A DNA stretch of 64,000 bases from Thalassotalea sp. ND16A. Lineage in GTDB: Bacteria > Pseudomonadota > Gammaproteobacteria > Enterobacterales > Alteromonadaceae. Each line of letters opens with the position of its first letter. Within the stretch, counting starts at the first letter, position 1. Of the stretch, positions 55,022-63,567 are shown in pieces. The notes under the pieces are model-generated. The model was not told where the DNA came from. It did no database searches and saw only the letters and a program-made list of their open reading frames with translations. The translations under genes and the position numbers were made by a program. The stretch covers positions 1 to 64,000 of the forward strand of contig NZ_JQDZ01000085.1 of assembly GCF_000764205.1 (NCBI RefSeq). The letters run 5' to 3'.

Positions 55022-57850
55022 CTATGATTGCTGAATATGGTCAATTTCTTCAAGCAATTCTGCGATCAATTCATTGCTCAATGTTTTTGAGGGTAATGGT
55101 TGAGACGTTTTGAAATTCACTTCCAGCTTGATTGCAATATCAGATAACTTTGGAAAACCGAACATCGCGGCAGACCCCGCAAGCCGGTGCACCTGTTGTT
55201 GCAATGCAGCCCAATCCTGGCTAGTGCTAAAGTTAAGTAAATGTTGCTTATCAAGGGTTAAATCGGCTTTATAATTTTCTACCAAATCTGATATATCGAT
55301 ACCTTTAAAGGCATCATCAATGCTTAATTGCAGATTGGCTTTACTAAAATGCTCAAATAGCGTGGTCACAAATTCACTTCTTTCAATTGGCTTTTTTAGG
55401 TGACCATTAAATCCTAAAGACAGGTAATGTTTTACTTCATGCGACATGGCGTTGGCGGTTAACGCGATTATAGGTTTCGCGCAGCCTAACTCTCTTAACT
55501 TTACTAACGCTTCTATGCCATCCATTTCTGGCATTTGAATATCGAGTAACAATACTTGCGGATCATGTTTTAAGTAGAGCTCTATCGCTTGCTTACCATT
55601 TTTTGCGCTAACCACGTCCAGGCCTAAACGGCTAAGAAAGCGGGCAATTAACCGTCTATTGTCGTCATGATCTTCGGCCAGCAGTATGGTGCCAGTTATT
55701 TTCTCAGTAAGCAGGTTCAGTTCAGTCTTTCGCTGCTTTGCTGCAATCAAAGCATTTGCTTTTATATAAGGAAAACTAAAGGTAAAGGTGCTACCCACAT
55801 TAAGGGTACTGTTTAAGTTGATTTCACCGCCCATCATTTTGGCCAGTTGCATTGACAAAAACAACCCTAAGCCGGTACCGCCAAAACGTCTGCTGATACT
55901 GCTATCAGCTTGTGAAAAGCTGTTAAACACGCTTTTTTGCTGCTCTTTACTCATGCCAATGCCGGTATCGTTGACAATAAAGACTAAATGATTGTGTTCT
56001 TCTGAAATGGTTAAGCTCACCCTGCCGTTATTGGTAAACTTGATCGCATTGGAGCAAAGGTTGATTAATATTTGACTTAAACGTAAACCGTCAGCATTAA
56101 AGGTAAATGCTGCTGGCAGGGTATTTTTGATGACAAACTCTAACTGTTTTGATTTTGCCTGCTCGCTAAACATGTTGGCAAGATCTTGCATCATCACATC
56201 GAGATTTTGGCCACGGATATCTAATTCAAGCTTATCCGCTTCAATTTTACTGATATCGAGAATATCATTCACCAACTGCAATAAATGCATGCCATTAGCA
56301 TGAATTACGTTAACTTCTGCGGCAACATCCTGCTTGCTGACTTCACCGTTAATTACCGCTTCTGACTGACCAATAATGGCGGTAAGCGGGGTTCGAATTT
56401 CATGACTCATATTGGCCAGAAATTGGCTTTTTATGTTATTGGCTTGTTTTAACTGTTCAGTTCTCTGCTCTAACTCATGGGTTCTTTCTTTTACTTGGCT
56501 GGCCAAGCGCAATTGGGTGCTTAGCTCTTTTTTACGGCGGTAAATTAAGAAGACGATGATCGATACAAATATTAGCGCCACCAGCATAAAATTTCGACTT
56601 TGCTCGGTTTGTTCGCTCTGTATTTGCTGAAAGGCTTTGTCTTGTTGTAATGTTTTAACCTGATGTGCTAATTGATCCGATTCAAATTTAACCAGCTTTA
56701 AATTAAAATTATTGTTATAGCCATCATCAACCTCTTTTCTAAATGCTTTGCTTATGTCGATGGCTTGCTTTGGCTCTTGTCTGGCGGCATGAATTAAGGC
56801 AAGTAATGATAAATTTTCTAACATCAAGGCTTTGTAATTGGTTCGTATAGCCAATTCATTCGACTGCTTGGCATAGTCAAATGCTTGCTCAATTTCCCCC
56901 TGATGAAACAGTCCCTTAGCCAGTTCGTACAAACAGTTGGCCAAAGCCCCCTGATGCTTTTGTTGTTCGCTCAAGGCAATACATTTTCTCGAATAATCAA
57001 TCGCACTCTCTATAAGCCCCATCTGGCTGTACAAACCGGCCATATTATTTAATTCTGACGCCAGGTGATAAGGTTGCTCACTGCGTTTATAGTAATTTAA
57101 TACTTCTAAGTTATATTGCTCGGCTAATTGATACTTGCCTGAATTTTTATAGGCAATTGCCAGGTAACTCTTTGCCTGGGCTAAACCATCTTGATCATTT
57201 AATGCAATTCTTTTTGCGATAATCTGCGGCAGTATTTCAATGGCTTTATCATACATTTTTAACGTTAAATACAAGCCTGATATATTAAAACGGATATCCA
57301 CTTTATCATCTTCATCACCGTATTGCTGATAGATATGTTCCGCTTTTTTAAAAGTGGTTAACGCATGTTCCATATCCCCCATATTATTTTGCGCCAGGCC
57401 AATATTGTTATAAAGATGTGCCTGCTTAAGGTATTGGTCAGTGTTTTGGTAGTAATTTAAGGAGGCACGATAAGCCCTCAATGCTTGCGGAAAGTCACCT
57501 TTAAAATAGTTAAACACGCCGATTAACTTATAAGCATCGGCTTCCTCTTGCTTTAAGTTATTAGCACTGGCTAGTTGTTGCGCTTGCATAAACGTTGCAA
57601 TTGCACCATCTAAATCACCAAGGGCGTGATGGCTATGGCCTATTACCGTTAAAATCGACAGGTGTTGTTTGCTAGTGAGAAATGAATCAGCGATTAATTG
57701 CAGGGCTTGCTCGATAACAACAGACTTATCTTCTATGGTTTCAATATCTGCCAATCGTTGCTGAACACTGTCAAGTTGTGCAGAGACCGCGTTGGCTAGG
57801 GAGATATAAAATATCATCGATATCAAGAGTATTCGTACAAAGCTAAACAT
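55022..57850 (-). CDS. TPR hybrid sensor histidine kinase with receiver and Hpt domains
   Basis: The 942-residue protein has a signal or membrane segment (1-24), a periplasmic TPR array (about 30-390; repeats such as AYKLIGVFNYFKGDFPQALR), a membrane helix (about 420-438), a coiled coil, HisKA with NMSHEIRTPLTAIIG, HATPase (NLCSNAIKFTNNGRVSL, GTGLGLFLSMQLAKMMGG), a receiver domain with the Asp in VLLLDIQMPEMDG, and a C-terminal Hpt domain with the His in VHRLAGSAAMFGFPKL. The phosphorelay must end at a separate regulator, and none is adjacent. The ligand of the TPR sensor is unknown. Confidence 0.94.
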   Translation of the reverse strand: MFSFVRILLISMIFYISLANAVSAQLDSVQQRLADIETIEDKSVVIEQALQLIADSFLTSKQHLSILTVIGHSHHALGDLDGAIATFMQAQQLASANNLKQEEADAYKLIGVFNYFKGDFPQALRAYRASLNYYQNTDQYLKQAHLYNNIGLAQNNMGDMEHALTTFKKAEHIYQQYGDEDDKVDIRFNISGLYLTLKMYDKAIEILPQIIAKRIALNDQDGLAQAKSYLAIAYKNSGKYQLAEQYNLEVLNYYKRSEQPYHLASELNNMAGLYSQMGLIESAIDYSRKCIALSEQQKHQGALANCLYELAKGLFHQGEIEQAFDYAKQSNELAIRTNYKALMLENLSLLALIHAARQEPKQAIDISKAFRKEVDDGYNNNFNLKLVKFESDQLAHQVKTLQQDKAFQQIQSEQTEQSRNFMLVALIFVSIIVFLIYRRKKELSTQLRLASQVKERTHELEQRTEQLKQANNIKSQFLANMSHEIRTPLTAIIGQSEAVINGEVSKQDVAAEVNVIHANGMHLLQLVNDILDISKIEADKLELDIRGQNLDVMMQDLANMFSEQAKSKQLEFVIKNTLPAAFTFNADGLRLSQILINLCSNAIKFTNNGRVSLTISEEHNHLVFIVNDTGIGMSKEQQKSVFNSFSQADSSISRRFGGTGLGLFLSMQLAKMMGGEINLNSTLNVGSTFTFSFPYIKANALIAAKQRKTELNLLTEKITGTILLAEDHDDNRRLIARFLSRLGLDVVSAKNGKQAIELYLKHDPQVLLLDIQMPEMDGIEALVKLRELGCAKPIIALTANAMSHEVKHYLSLGFNGHLKKPIERSEFVTTLFEHFSKANLQLSIDDAFKGIDISDLVENYKADLTLDKQHLLNFSTSQDWAALQQQVHRLAGSAAMFGFPKLSDIAIKLEVNFKTSQPLPSKTLSNELIAELLEEIDHIQQS

Positions 57851-58051
57851 AACCCTACCTAACAGCCTTTTATTTTAATCTTTAATCACAAATGAATAAG
57901 AGCAAATTGCTCAGATAAATTGAAGTCGACTAATAGTAGGGAAAAAACCGATCAGAAACAAACATTTGCAGGCTAAAATTTTGATTTATTGAAATGATTT
58001 ACCCTGTTTACTTTAAAAATTTCGTCATTATAGCGATGTGCTCTGGGTAAA

Positions 58052-58501
58052 TTAGCGGTCATCTTTGGCCGAATCCATCACCACAAAAGTTGTGATTGCG
58101 TGCACTTGTGGTAACACGCCCAGCACATCGGTATGAAATTTTTTATAGGCAATTAAATCGGTGGTTTCCACTCTTAACAGGTATTCGTAAGAACCGGTAA
58201 TGTTATGGCATTCCCGCACTTCAACGGAGCGAGTGATCGCTTGCTCAAACGCTTCTTGCGAATGTTTGGTATGATCCGACAAGCCGACACCAACGTAGGC
58301 AATACAACCAATACCTAATGCTTTGTGGTTTATCACGGCCCGATAGCCAACTATGATACCTGAACGCTCTAATTCTTGTACCCGGCGTAAACAGGCAGAG
58401 GCCGAAAGTCCAACACGAGTGGCAAGCTCGGCATTACTGATACGGCCATCACTTTCCAACTCACGCAATATTCTTTTGCTTATGCTATCTAATTCAATCA
58501 T
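58052..58501 (-). CDS. Lrp/AsnC family transcriptional regulator
   Basis: The 149-residue protein from MIELDSISKR has a helix-turn-helix at about 5-60 (ISNAELATRVGLSASACLRR) and a C-terminal AsnC domain (TGSYEYLLRVE near 108). In-frame ATGs at 58510 and 58534 exist; none has a clear Shine-Dalgarno, so the start is uncertain. It is divergent from a LysE-type amino-acid exporter, a standard arrangement in which the regulator senses the exported amino acid. Confidence 0.92.
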   Translation of the reverse strand: MIELDSISKRILRELESDGRISNAELATRVGLSASACLRRVQELERSGIIVGYRAVINHKALGIGCIAYVGVGLSDHTKHSQEAFEQAITRSVEVRECHNITGSYEYLLRVETTDLIAYKKFHTDVLGVLPQVHAITTFVVMDSAKDDR

Positions 58502-58575
58502 ATGTTGCATATATAGCAATAATTTCACAAACAACGCAAGATAATTTCGTCGATAAGGCCTTATAATTGCAACAT
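58502..58575. promoter_or_regulatory. Inverted operator pair between the Lrp-type gene and the exporter
   Basis: ATGTTGCAT (58502-58510) and ATTGCAACAT (58566-58575) are inverted copies about 64 bases apart in the divergent spacer, with TATATAGCAATAA next to the first. They are plausible Lrp-type sites for both genes. Confidence 0.4.
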
Positions 58576-58608
58576 ACCAATTTGATTAAGTCTTTAAGGA
58601 ATTACTCT

Positions 58609-59202
58609 ATGCAGTTAGAATTACTCATGGCGCTTGCGGCTTTTGCCTTTGTATCATCCATTACGCCCGGCCCGAATAATTTGATGTTAATGTCTTCAGG
58701 TGCAAATTTTGGCTTTCAACGCACCATACCGCATATGTTAGGCGTTGGTCTGGGTTTTACCTTAATGGTGGTGTTAGTGGGCATTGGTTTAATCCAACTA
58801 TTTGATCTTTATCCAATAAGTTATACGGCATTGCAAATTTTTAGCGTCGTATATTTGTTATATCTCGCCTATAAAATAGCCACAGCAACATCGCCAGACG
58901 CAAACCATGAAAATAACGCGACACCAATAACCTTCATCCAAGCGGTGCTATTTCAATGGGTGAACCCAAAAGCCTGGACTATGGCGTTAACCGCGATAAG
59001 TGTTTACTCACCAGAACGTAGCTTTGAATCGATTGCCATAGTCGCTGCCATTTTTGGTGCCATCAATTTACCGTCGGTGAGCGTGTGGACCATTTTGGGC
59101 CAGCAACTCAGGCGTTTACTCAGTAATAGCCGGCAGTTACGCATTTTCAACATAACCATGGCAAGTTTGTTGCTGGCTTCGCTGTATCCACTTGTTGGCT
59201 AA
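58609..59202 (+). CDS. LysE/RhtB family amino-acid exporter
   Basis: The 197-residue protein has six predicted membrane helices and the family signature SSITPGPNNLMLMSSGANFG near residues 15-34, with FQWVNPKAWTMAL in the middle. I start at 58609 because AAGGA lies eight bases upstream; an upstream ATG at 58567 would add 14 residues without a ribosome site. Likely substrate: an amino acid or its analogue, under the divergent Lrp-type regulator. Confidence 0.93.
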   Translation: MQLELLMALAAFAFVSSITPGPNNLMLMSSGANFGFQRTIPHMLGVGLGFTLMVVLVGIGLIQLFDLYPISYTALQIFSVVYLLYLAYKIATATSPDANHENNATPITFIQAVLFQWVNPKAWTMALTAISVYSPERSFESIAIVAAIFGAINLPSVSVWTILGQQLRRLLSNSRQLRIFNITMASLLLASLYPLVG

Positions 59203-59480
59203 AGGCTAAAGGCTAAGGGCTAAGGGCTAAAGGCTTCGGGCAGCATTAGTATTGTTACACGATAAGTAAACTCATCAAACATACAGCCAGTTGCCAGTAG
59301 CTCATTGCTAGAAGCTTCCCCCCAGGCGCCCTGCCGGTCCGGTATAAGTACATCTAAGTACAAAATATTAATAGCTTCTGGCTACGGGCTTCGAGCTTCG
59401 GGCAGCATTCGAATTGTTACACGATAAGTAAATTCATCAAACATACAGCCAGTTGCCAGTAGCTCGTTGCCAGAAGCTTA
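59203..59480 (+). repeat. Heptad-repeat block R5
   Basis: It starts with GGCTAAA, GGCTAAG, GGCTAAG, GGCTAAA heptads directly behind the exporter stop, then GGGCAGCATTAGTATTGTTA at 59238 and TCATCAAACATACAGCCAGT. A second unit starts at GGGCAG 59400 after GGGCTTC GAGCTTC. Between them, at about 59326-59360, is the reverse copy of the short repeat found at 20493. The block ends at the stop of the ThDP enzyme gene. Confidence 0.75.
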
Positions 59481-59483
59481 AGT

Positions 59484-61280
59484 TTAAATTGCTTTCAGCT
59501 TCTGCCACCTTTGCATCGCTTCAGGGTTGCCATTTTGCGCTTGAATGTATAAATTCAACATTTGAATTTCATCGCATTGATATTGCGGGTCGAGATCTGC
59601 CGGCACTTCGATTAGCGTTATGCCTTGACTTTCCGTCACCGCTTGCTCAAAGATTTGAGTAAATTGCCCTACGGTTTCGCAATGATGGCCTTTGCCGCCA
59701 TAAGCGCTGATCAGTTGCAACACATCAAACTCAGGGGTTGAACAATGATAAATTTCGCCTTCGCCACTTTTGCCTAAATGATAGATATCATTGCGCATAT
59801 AGAGAACTATCAGGTTGAGCTGTTCTTTTTGGAAGTGGATCAGTTCATTCAGTTGAAAATGAAAACCACCATCACCGGTGATCAGTACGGCCACATCGTC
59901 AGATTGTTGCTGCTTTAACGTCTTACAAACGGTTCTGGCATAAGGCAAACTCGTGCCCATCGCAGCATACCAGGGGTTGGTCAGCCAACTCCGGCCGATG
60001 CTGGATTTTTTCGTGGTCAAACCATAAGAAGCAAAATAGGAATTACCAATTTCGGGCAAATAGATAAAAGGCTTTTCGCTATTTGATTGAATATGATTGA
60101 GCACTGAGCAAAGGTTATGAAAATCAAACTTTGCCAAATCATCAATTTTCGCAAAACTTTTCGCGGGCAACGTCAGTTCACACCGATCAATTTCCGCAAC
60201 GAGTAAACTACTGAAAATATTGATAATTTCCTGTTGATTTTGCACCGTACCTTTGATCACGGTTTTATTACTAAATGAGTCAATTTCATGGGTACCGGTA
60301 TTAAACGCCGAACTGGTATCCTGAGCATGGATACTGGTATCTACTTCAATAATATAATCGGCCTGGTGCTCAATGTAATGTCGATTGTCACTACTGCTGA
60401 ATACGCCGTTATAGGTACCAAGACATAGCGAGTCAAATTCATCAAACAAGCCTTTGGCAAACCAGGTGGTGGCATAAGGAATATTAAATTTATGACAAAA
60501 TTGCATTAATTGCTCACGCAACTGCCGATTCAGTTTTACGTTTTCACCAATAAACACTAACGGATATTGCGCATGCTTTAACTTCTCAACAATATGCTCG
60601 GCAATGAATGACTCGCCTTCTAAGACAAAGGTATTTCTGCTGATCAAATCAACACTTTCAGGCAAAGCCAGGGCTTGGGTTTTTTGGAAGACCAAATCTC
60701 TTGGGATCTCGATAAATACCGGCTCTTTGTTCAAATAAGCATGCACAACCAATTGAAAAAAGCGCTCAGCTGCCATATTCGGTTGGCCAACGGCCCTTGC
60801 GCCTTGCAAGCGCTCGGCTTTCATCCCCAGGGCACGAAACGACTCCAAGGCACAATCATATTCTGCCCGCCAGGTAGACGAAGAGGCGACGGTATGATGA
60901 ATAGTATGGGTGGATATTTCACTCTCGCCAGGTGCGCCAGAGATGAATATCACCGGTAGTTTTTCGGTGATCGCCAGGGCCGCAGCACTGGTACAAGGTA
61001 AACTTCCTACGGTGTAGGTGGTTAACGCGGCGCCAATGCCGTTAATTTCAGCGTGACCACAGGCATTAAAACCGGCATGCATTTCATTACTCGAGGGCGA
61101 CAGCTGCAAGCCATCTTTAAAGGCGGCAATTAAATTGGCGGCAAAGTCGCCTCCTACGCCGTACAATTGTGTGCATTGGAAAAATTGTAGAACTTCAACA
61201 ATCGCTTCGCCTAGTGTTGGTAAGGTTTGCGCGTATTTTTCGCCAAAGTTATTTTGGTAATGTGAATTTATATCGGTCAT
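59484..61280 (-). CDS. Thiamine-diphosphate-dependent decarboxylase-like enzyme
   Basis: The 598-residue protein from MTDINSHYQ (61280, GGGGA upstream) has the three domains of the pyruvate/indolepyruvate decarboxylase and acetolactate synthase superfamily. The N-terminal PYR domain carries the catalytic Glu in NEMHAGFNACGHAE, the middle domain is nucleotide-binding-like, and the PP domain has GDGGFHFQ near residue 468. The usual closing NN is replaced by RND (LYMRNDIYHL), still able to hold metal. A 2-keto-acid decarboxylase is the best guess. It is a single gene, convergent with the exporter. Confidence 0.85.
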   Translation of the reverse strand: MTDINSHYQNNFGEKYAQTLPTLGEAIVEVLQFFQCTQLYGVGGDFAANLIAAFKDGLQLSPSSNEMHAGFNACGHAEINGIGAALTTYTVGSLPCTSAAALAITEKLPVIFISGAPGESEISTHTIHHTVASSSTWRAEYDCALESFRALGMKAERLQGARAVGQPNMAAERFFQLVVHAYLNKEPVFIEIPRDLVFQKTQALALPESVDLISRNTFVLEGESFIAEHIVEKLKHAQYPLVFIGENVKLNRQLREQLMQFCHKFNIPYATTWFAKGLFDEFDSLCLGTYNGVFSSSDNRHYIEHQADYIIEVDTSIHAQDTSSAFNTGTHEIDSFSNKTVIKGTVQNQQEIINIFSSLLVAEIDRCELTLPAKSFAKIDDLAKFDFHNLCSVLNHIQSNSEKPFIYLPEIGNSYFASYGLTTKKSSIGRSWLTNPWYAAMGTSLPYARTVCKTLKQQQSDDVAVLITGDGGFHFQLNELIHFQKEQLNLIVLYMRNDIYHLGKSGEGEIYHCSTPEFDVLQLISAYGGKGHHCETVGQFTQIFEQAVTESQGITLIEVPADLDPQYQCDEIQMLNLYIQAQNGNPEAMQRWQKLKAI

Positions 61281-61482
61281 TGTCTTCCCCAAGTTTGCGA
61301 TCATCTCTGGTTAGTTAAATGTTCGCAGGATGCTATTTATGGGTTACATTTTCACCGTTAAATTGTTTGCGAGTTTGAGCTGTATCAATAATTTCAGCAA
61401 TAGAAATATGCCTATCGTTAATTCAGTCACTTATCCGTAAATAAAGTGTTACGCCATTTGTAAACCTTATTAGCAAATATTA

Positions 61483-62769
61483 TTAATTGGCTGGCAGGAT
61501 AATTTTAAATTGGGCGCCTGACAACACCGTGGAATCACTAATTTCGATTTGTCCATGATGCCAATCGATGATTCTCTTGACCATAGCTAAGCCAATGCCA
61601 TGGCCGCTTTGTTGCTGCTTTTTCTTACCCCGCACAAAAGGTTTGAGGATATCAATTCGCTCCTCTTCGTCAATGCCTTCGCCGTTATCGTCAATGGTGA
61701 TAATGACAGTATTTTTTATTTGCTCTAACCTCACCCGTACTTTGCCATTGCCGTATTTCACCGCATTTTGTAGCAAATTATTGCACAGCATAATCATGTA
61801 CGATTCGTCGCTGGTAAGTGCATATTGACCCGGCAAGGTTTGCAATTGAATGTCAGCCATTTCAGAAAAACCATGATTAATGCAAGTAGCCATAACGGTT
61901 GCAATATCGACGGCAGATTTATTAATGTCGAGCATGCCCTGATCCAGGCGAGCATAGGTTAATAGGGTTTCGACTAATCGGGTCATCTCATCGACGTTAT
62001 TGCTAAGCTTTTGTTGGTAGCGCTCTCTAAGTATTGGATCCTCCTCTTCGGCTAGGGTGTCTATGCCAAAGCGTATTCTCGCTAAAGGCGTTCGTAAATC
62101 GTGGGACACCGCGCTGCTGAGTAATTTTACATCGCTGACTAAATCTTCAATGCGTTGTGCCATGTGATTAAATTCAGTCTCAATATCACCGATATAGGAA
62201 ATAGAACCAAGAGAAATGCGCTGTTCTAGATTTCCTGCACCAAAGGATTTTGCCGCTTTCCTTAAGGCCAGTAATTGTTTGACCAAAGGGTATACCCAAA
62301 GTAAAAACATCGACAACAGGGCAAGATAAAATAAAATCGTAAATAAATATTCTGACGCTTGGTCAGCAACTTTAAAATTAAGCAGTGGCGCTGTTAAGGT
62401 CATAATTTCATCGGTTGCCGACAAATAATAATGAAAGGTCAAATGCTCATTGCTTTCTAATAATAACGGTTGTCCCTGTTTCACTTGCTTGAGCAAAGCT
62501 GATGGCATCGGCAAGCTTTTTACTGGCGTTAAATTAAGCTGGTACTGCTGCTGCCCTTCAGACCATTGCCTTACAAACTCATGCCGATTCGATAAGTGCG
62601 CAAGCGTGATTGCCAGCTCTGCGCCCAACTGCTCGATAATTTTAACTTTATCGACATCCTGAGTTTGATCTCTTGCTGAGTATTGCTCATAGAGCTGGTC
62701 AAACAACCAGCCCAAACCAACGGTGGCGAGCAAAACCACGACAACCAACGAGTAAGTTAAGGTGCGCAT
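61483..62769 (-). CDS. Sensor histidine kinase, paralogue of the 34499 kinase
   Basis: The 428-residue protein has membrane helices at about 5-25 and 142-165, a ~115-residue periplasmic sensor, HAMP, HisKA with His223 in SHDLRTPLAR, and HATPase (CNNLLQNAVKYG, DDNGEGI, GHGIGLAM). From the second helix onward it matches the kinase at 34499 closely (for example FNHMAQRIEDLVSD against FNRMAQRIETLVSD), while the sensor parts differ. AAGGAG precedes the ATG at ideal distance. It lies 64 bases after its response regulator. Confidence 0.93.
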   Translation of the reverse strand: MRTLTYSLVVVVLLATVGLGWLFDQLYEQYSARDQTQDVDKVKIIEQLGAELAITLAHLSNRHEFVRQWSEGQQQYQLNLTPVKSLPMPSALLKQVKQGQPLLLESNEHLTFHYYLSATDEIMTLTAPLLNFKVADQASEYLFTILFYLALLSMFLLWVYPLVKQLLALRKAAKSFGAGNLEQRISLGSISYIGDIETEFNHMAQRIEDLVSDVKLLSSAVSHDLRTPLARIRFGIDTLAEEEDPILRERYQQKLSNNVDEMTRLVETLLTYARLDQGMLDINKSAVDIATVMATCINHGFSEMADIQLQTLPGQYALTSDESYMIMLCNNLLQNAVKYGNGKVRVRLEQIKNTVIITIDDNGEGIDEEERIDILKPFVRGKKKQQQSGHGIGLAMVKRIIDWHHGQIEISDSTVLSGAQFKIILPAN

Positions 62770-62833
62770 TTGATCTCCTTTTCAATCGTTCGAGCAAGCA
62801 AGTGCGTGGTAAATATGCAGGTAAGAATCGCCA

Positions 62834-63559
62834 TTACCAGGTATCTTTCACGAACAAGTAACCTTTACCCCAAATGGTTTTAATGCGGCTTGGCTCTGCC
62901 GGATTGTCACCAAGTTTTTTGCGCAGCCGCGACACTTTCAAATCCACAGAACGGTCGAAACCATCATAATCAAAACCTCTTAATTGGCTGATTAGCTGTT
63001 CTCTTGACACTATTTGCCCGGCTTGTTGGGCTAACAGCCACAACACATCAAATTCATTGGAAGACATTTTAATTGCCACGCCGGCAAGCGAAACCGACAT
63101 TGCCGCTTTATCAATGATCAAATTATCAAACTGCAGGTGTTGTTTGCTTAGCGAACTGTTATTGTTAATACCAGTAACCGCTTTCGCCTGCTGGCGTTCA
63201 ATGTTTTTGCGCACTCTGGTCAGCAAAGCTCTGGCCCTTACCGGTTTGGTTAGATACTCGTCGGCGCCCATTTCCAGGCCTAACACTTCATCAATTTCTT
63301 CATCCCGGGCCGTTACCATAATGATGGTGTTCGTAAACTCGGGGCGAACCGCTTTACAAACATCAACACCATCTAAGTTAGGCAGCATACCATCCAAAAT
63401 GACAACATCAGGATTTAGCTGTTGAATAAGCTTCACCGCCTCAACGCCGCAATGGCAGACACTCACCTGATAGTCTTTCGCTTGCAGATATTCTTGCATC
63501 CACTCGGCCAATTCACGATCGTCTTCGACAATAAGAATTCTTGCTTTGTCTTGTTCCAT
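62834..63559 (-). CDS. OmpR-family response regulator, paralogue of the 33746 regulator
   Basis: The 241-residue protein starts at MEQDKARILI (63559), where AGGAG lies six bases upstream. Receiver domain with Asp56 in VVILDGMLPN and Lys in DEYLTKPVRA; winged helix ending LRKKLGDN..RIKTIWGKGYLF. It is very similar to the regulator at 33746 in the DNA-binding half, so the two may recognise related operators. It starts eight bases after the DUF3019 stop. Confidence 0.93.
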   Translation of the reverse strand: MEQDKARILIVEDDRELAEWMQEYLQAKDYQVSVCHCGVEAVKLIQQLNPDVVILDGMLPNLDGVDVCKAVRPEFTNTIIMVTARDEEIDEVLGLEMGADEYLTKPVRARALLTRVRKNIERQQAKAVTGINNNSSLSKQHLQFDNLIIDKAAMSVSLAGVAIKMSSNEFDVLWLLAQQAGQIVSREQLISQLRGFDYDGFDRSVDLKVSRLRKKLGDNPAEPSRIKTIWGKGYLFVKDTW

Positions 63560-63567
63560 TTGCACTC

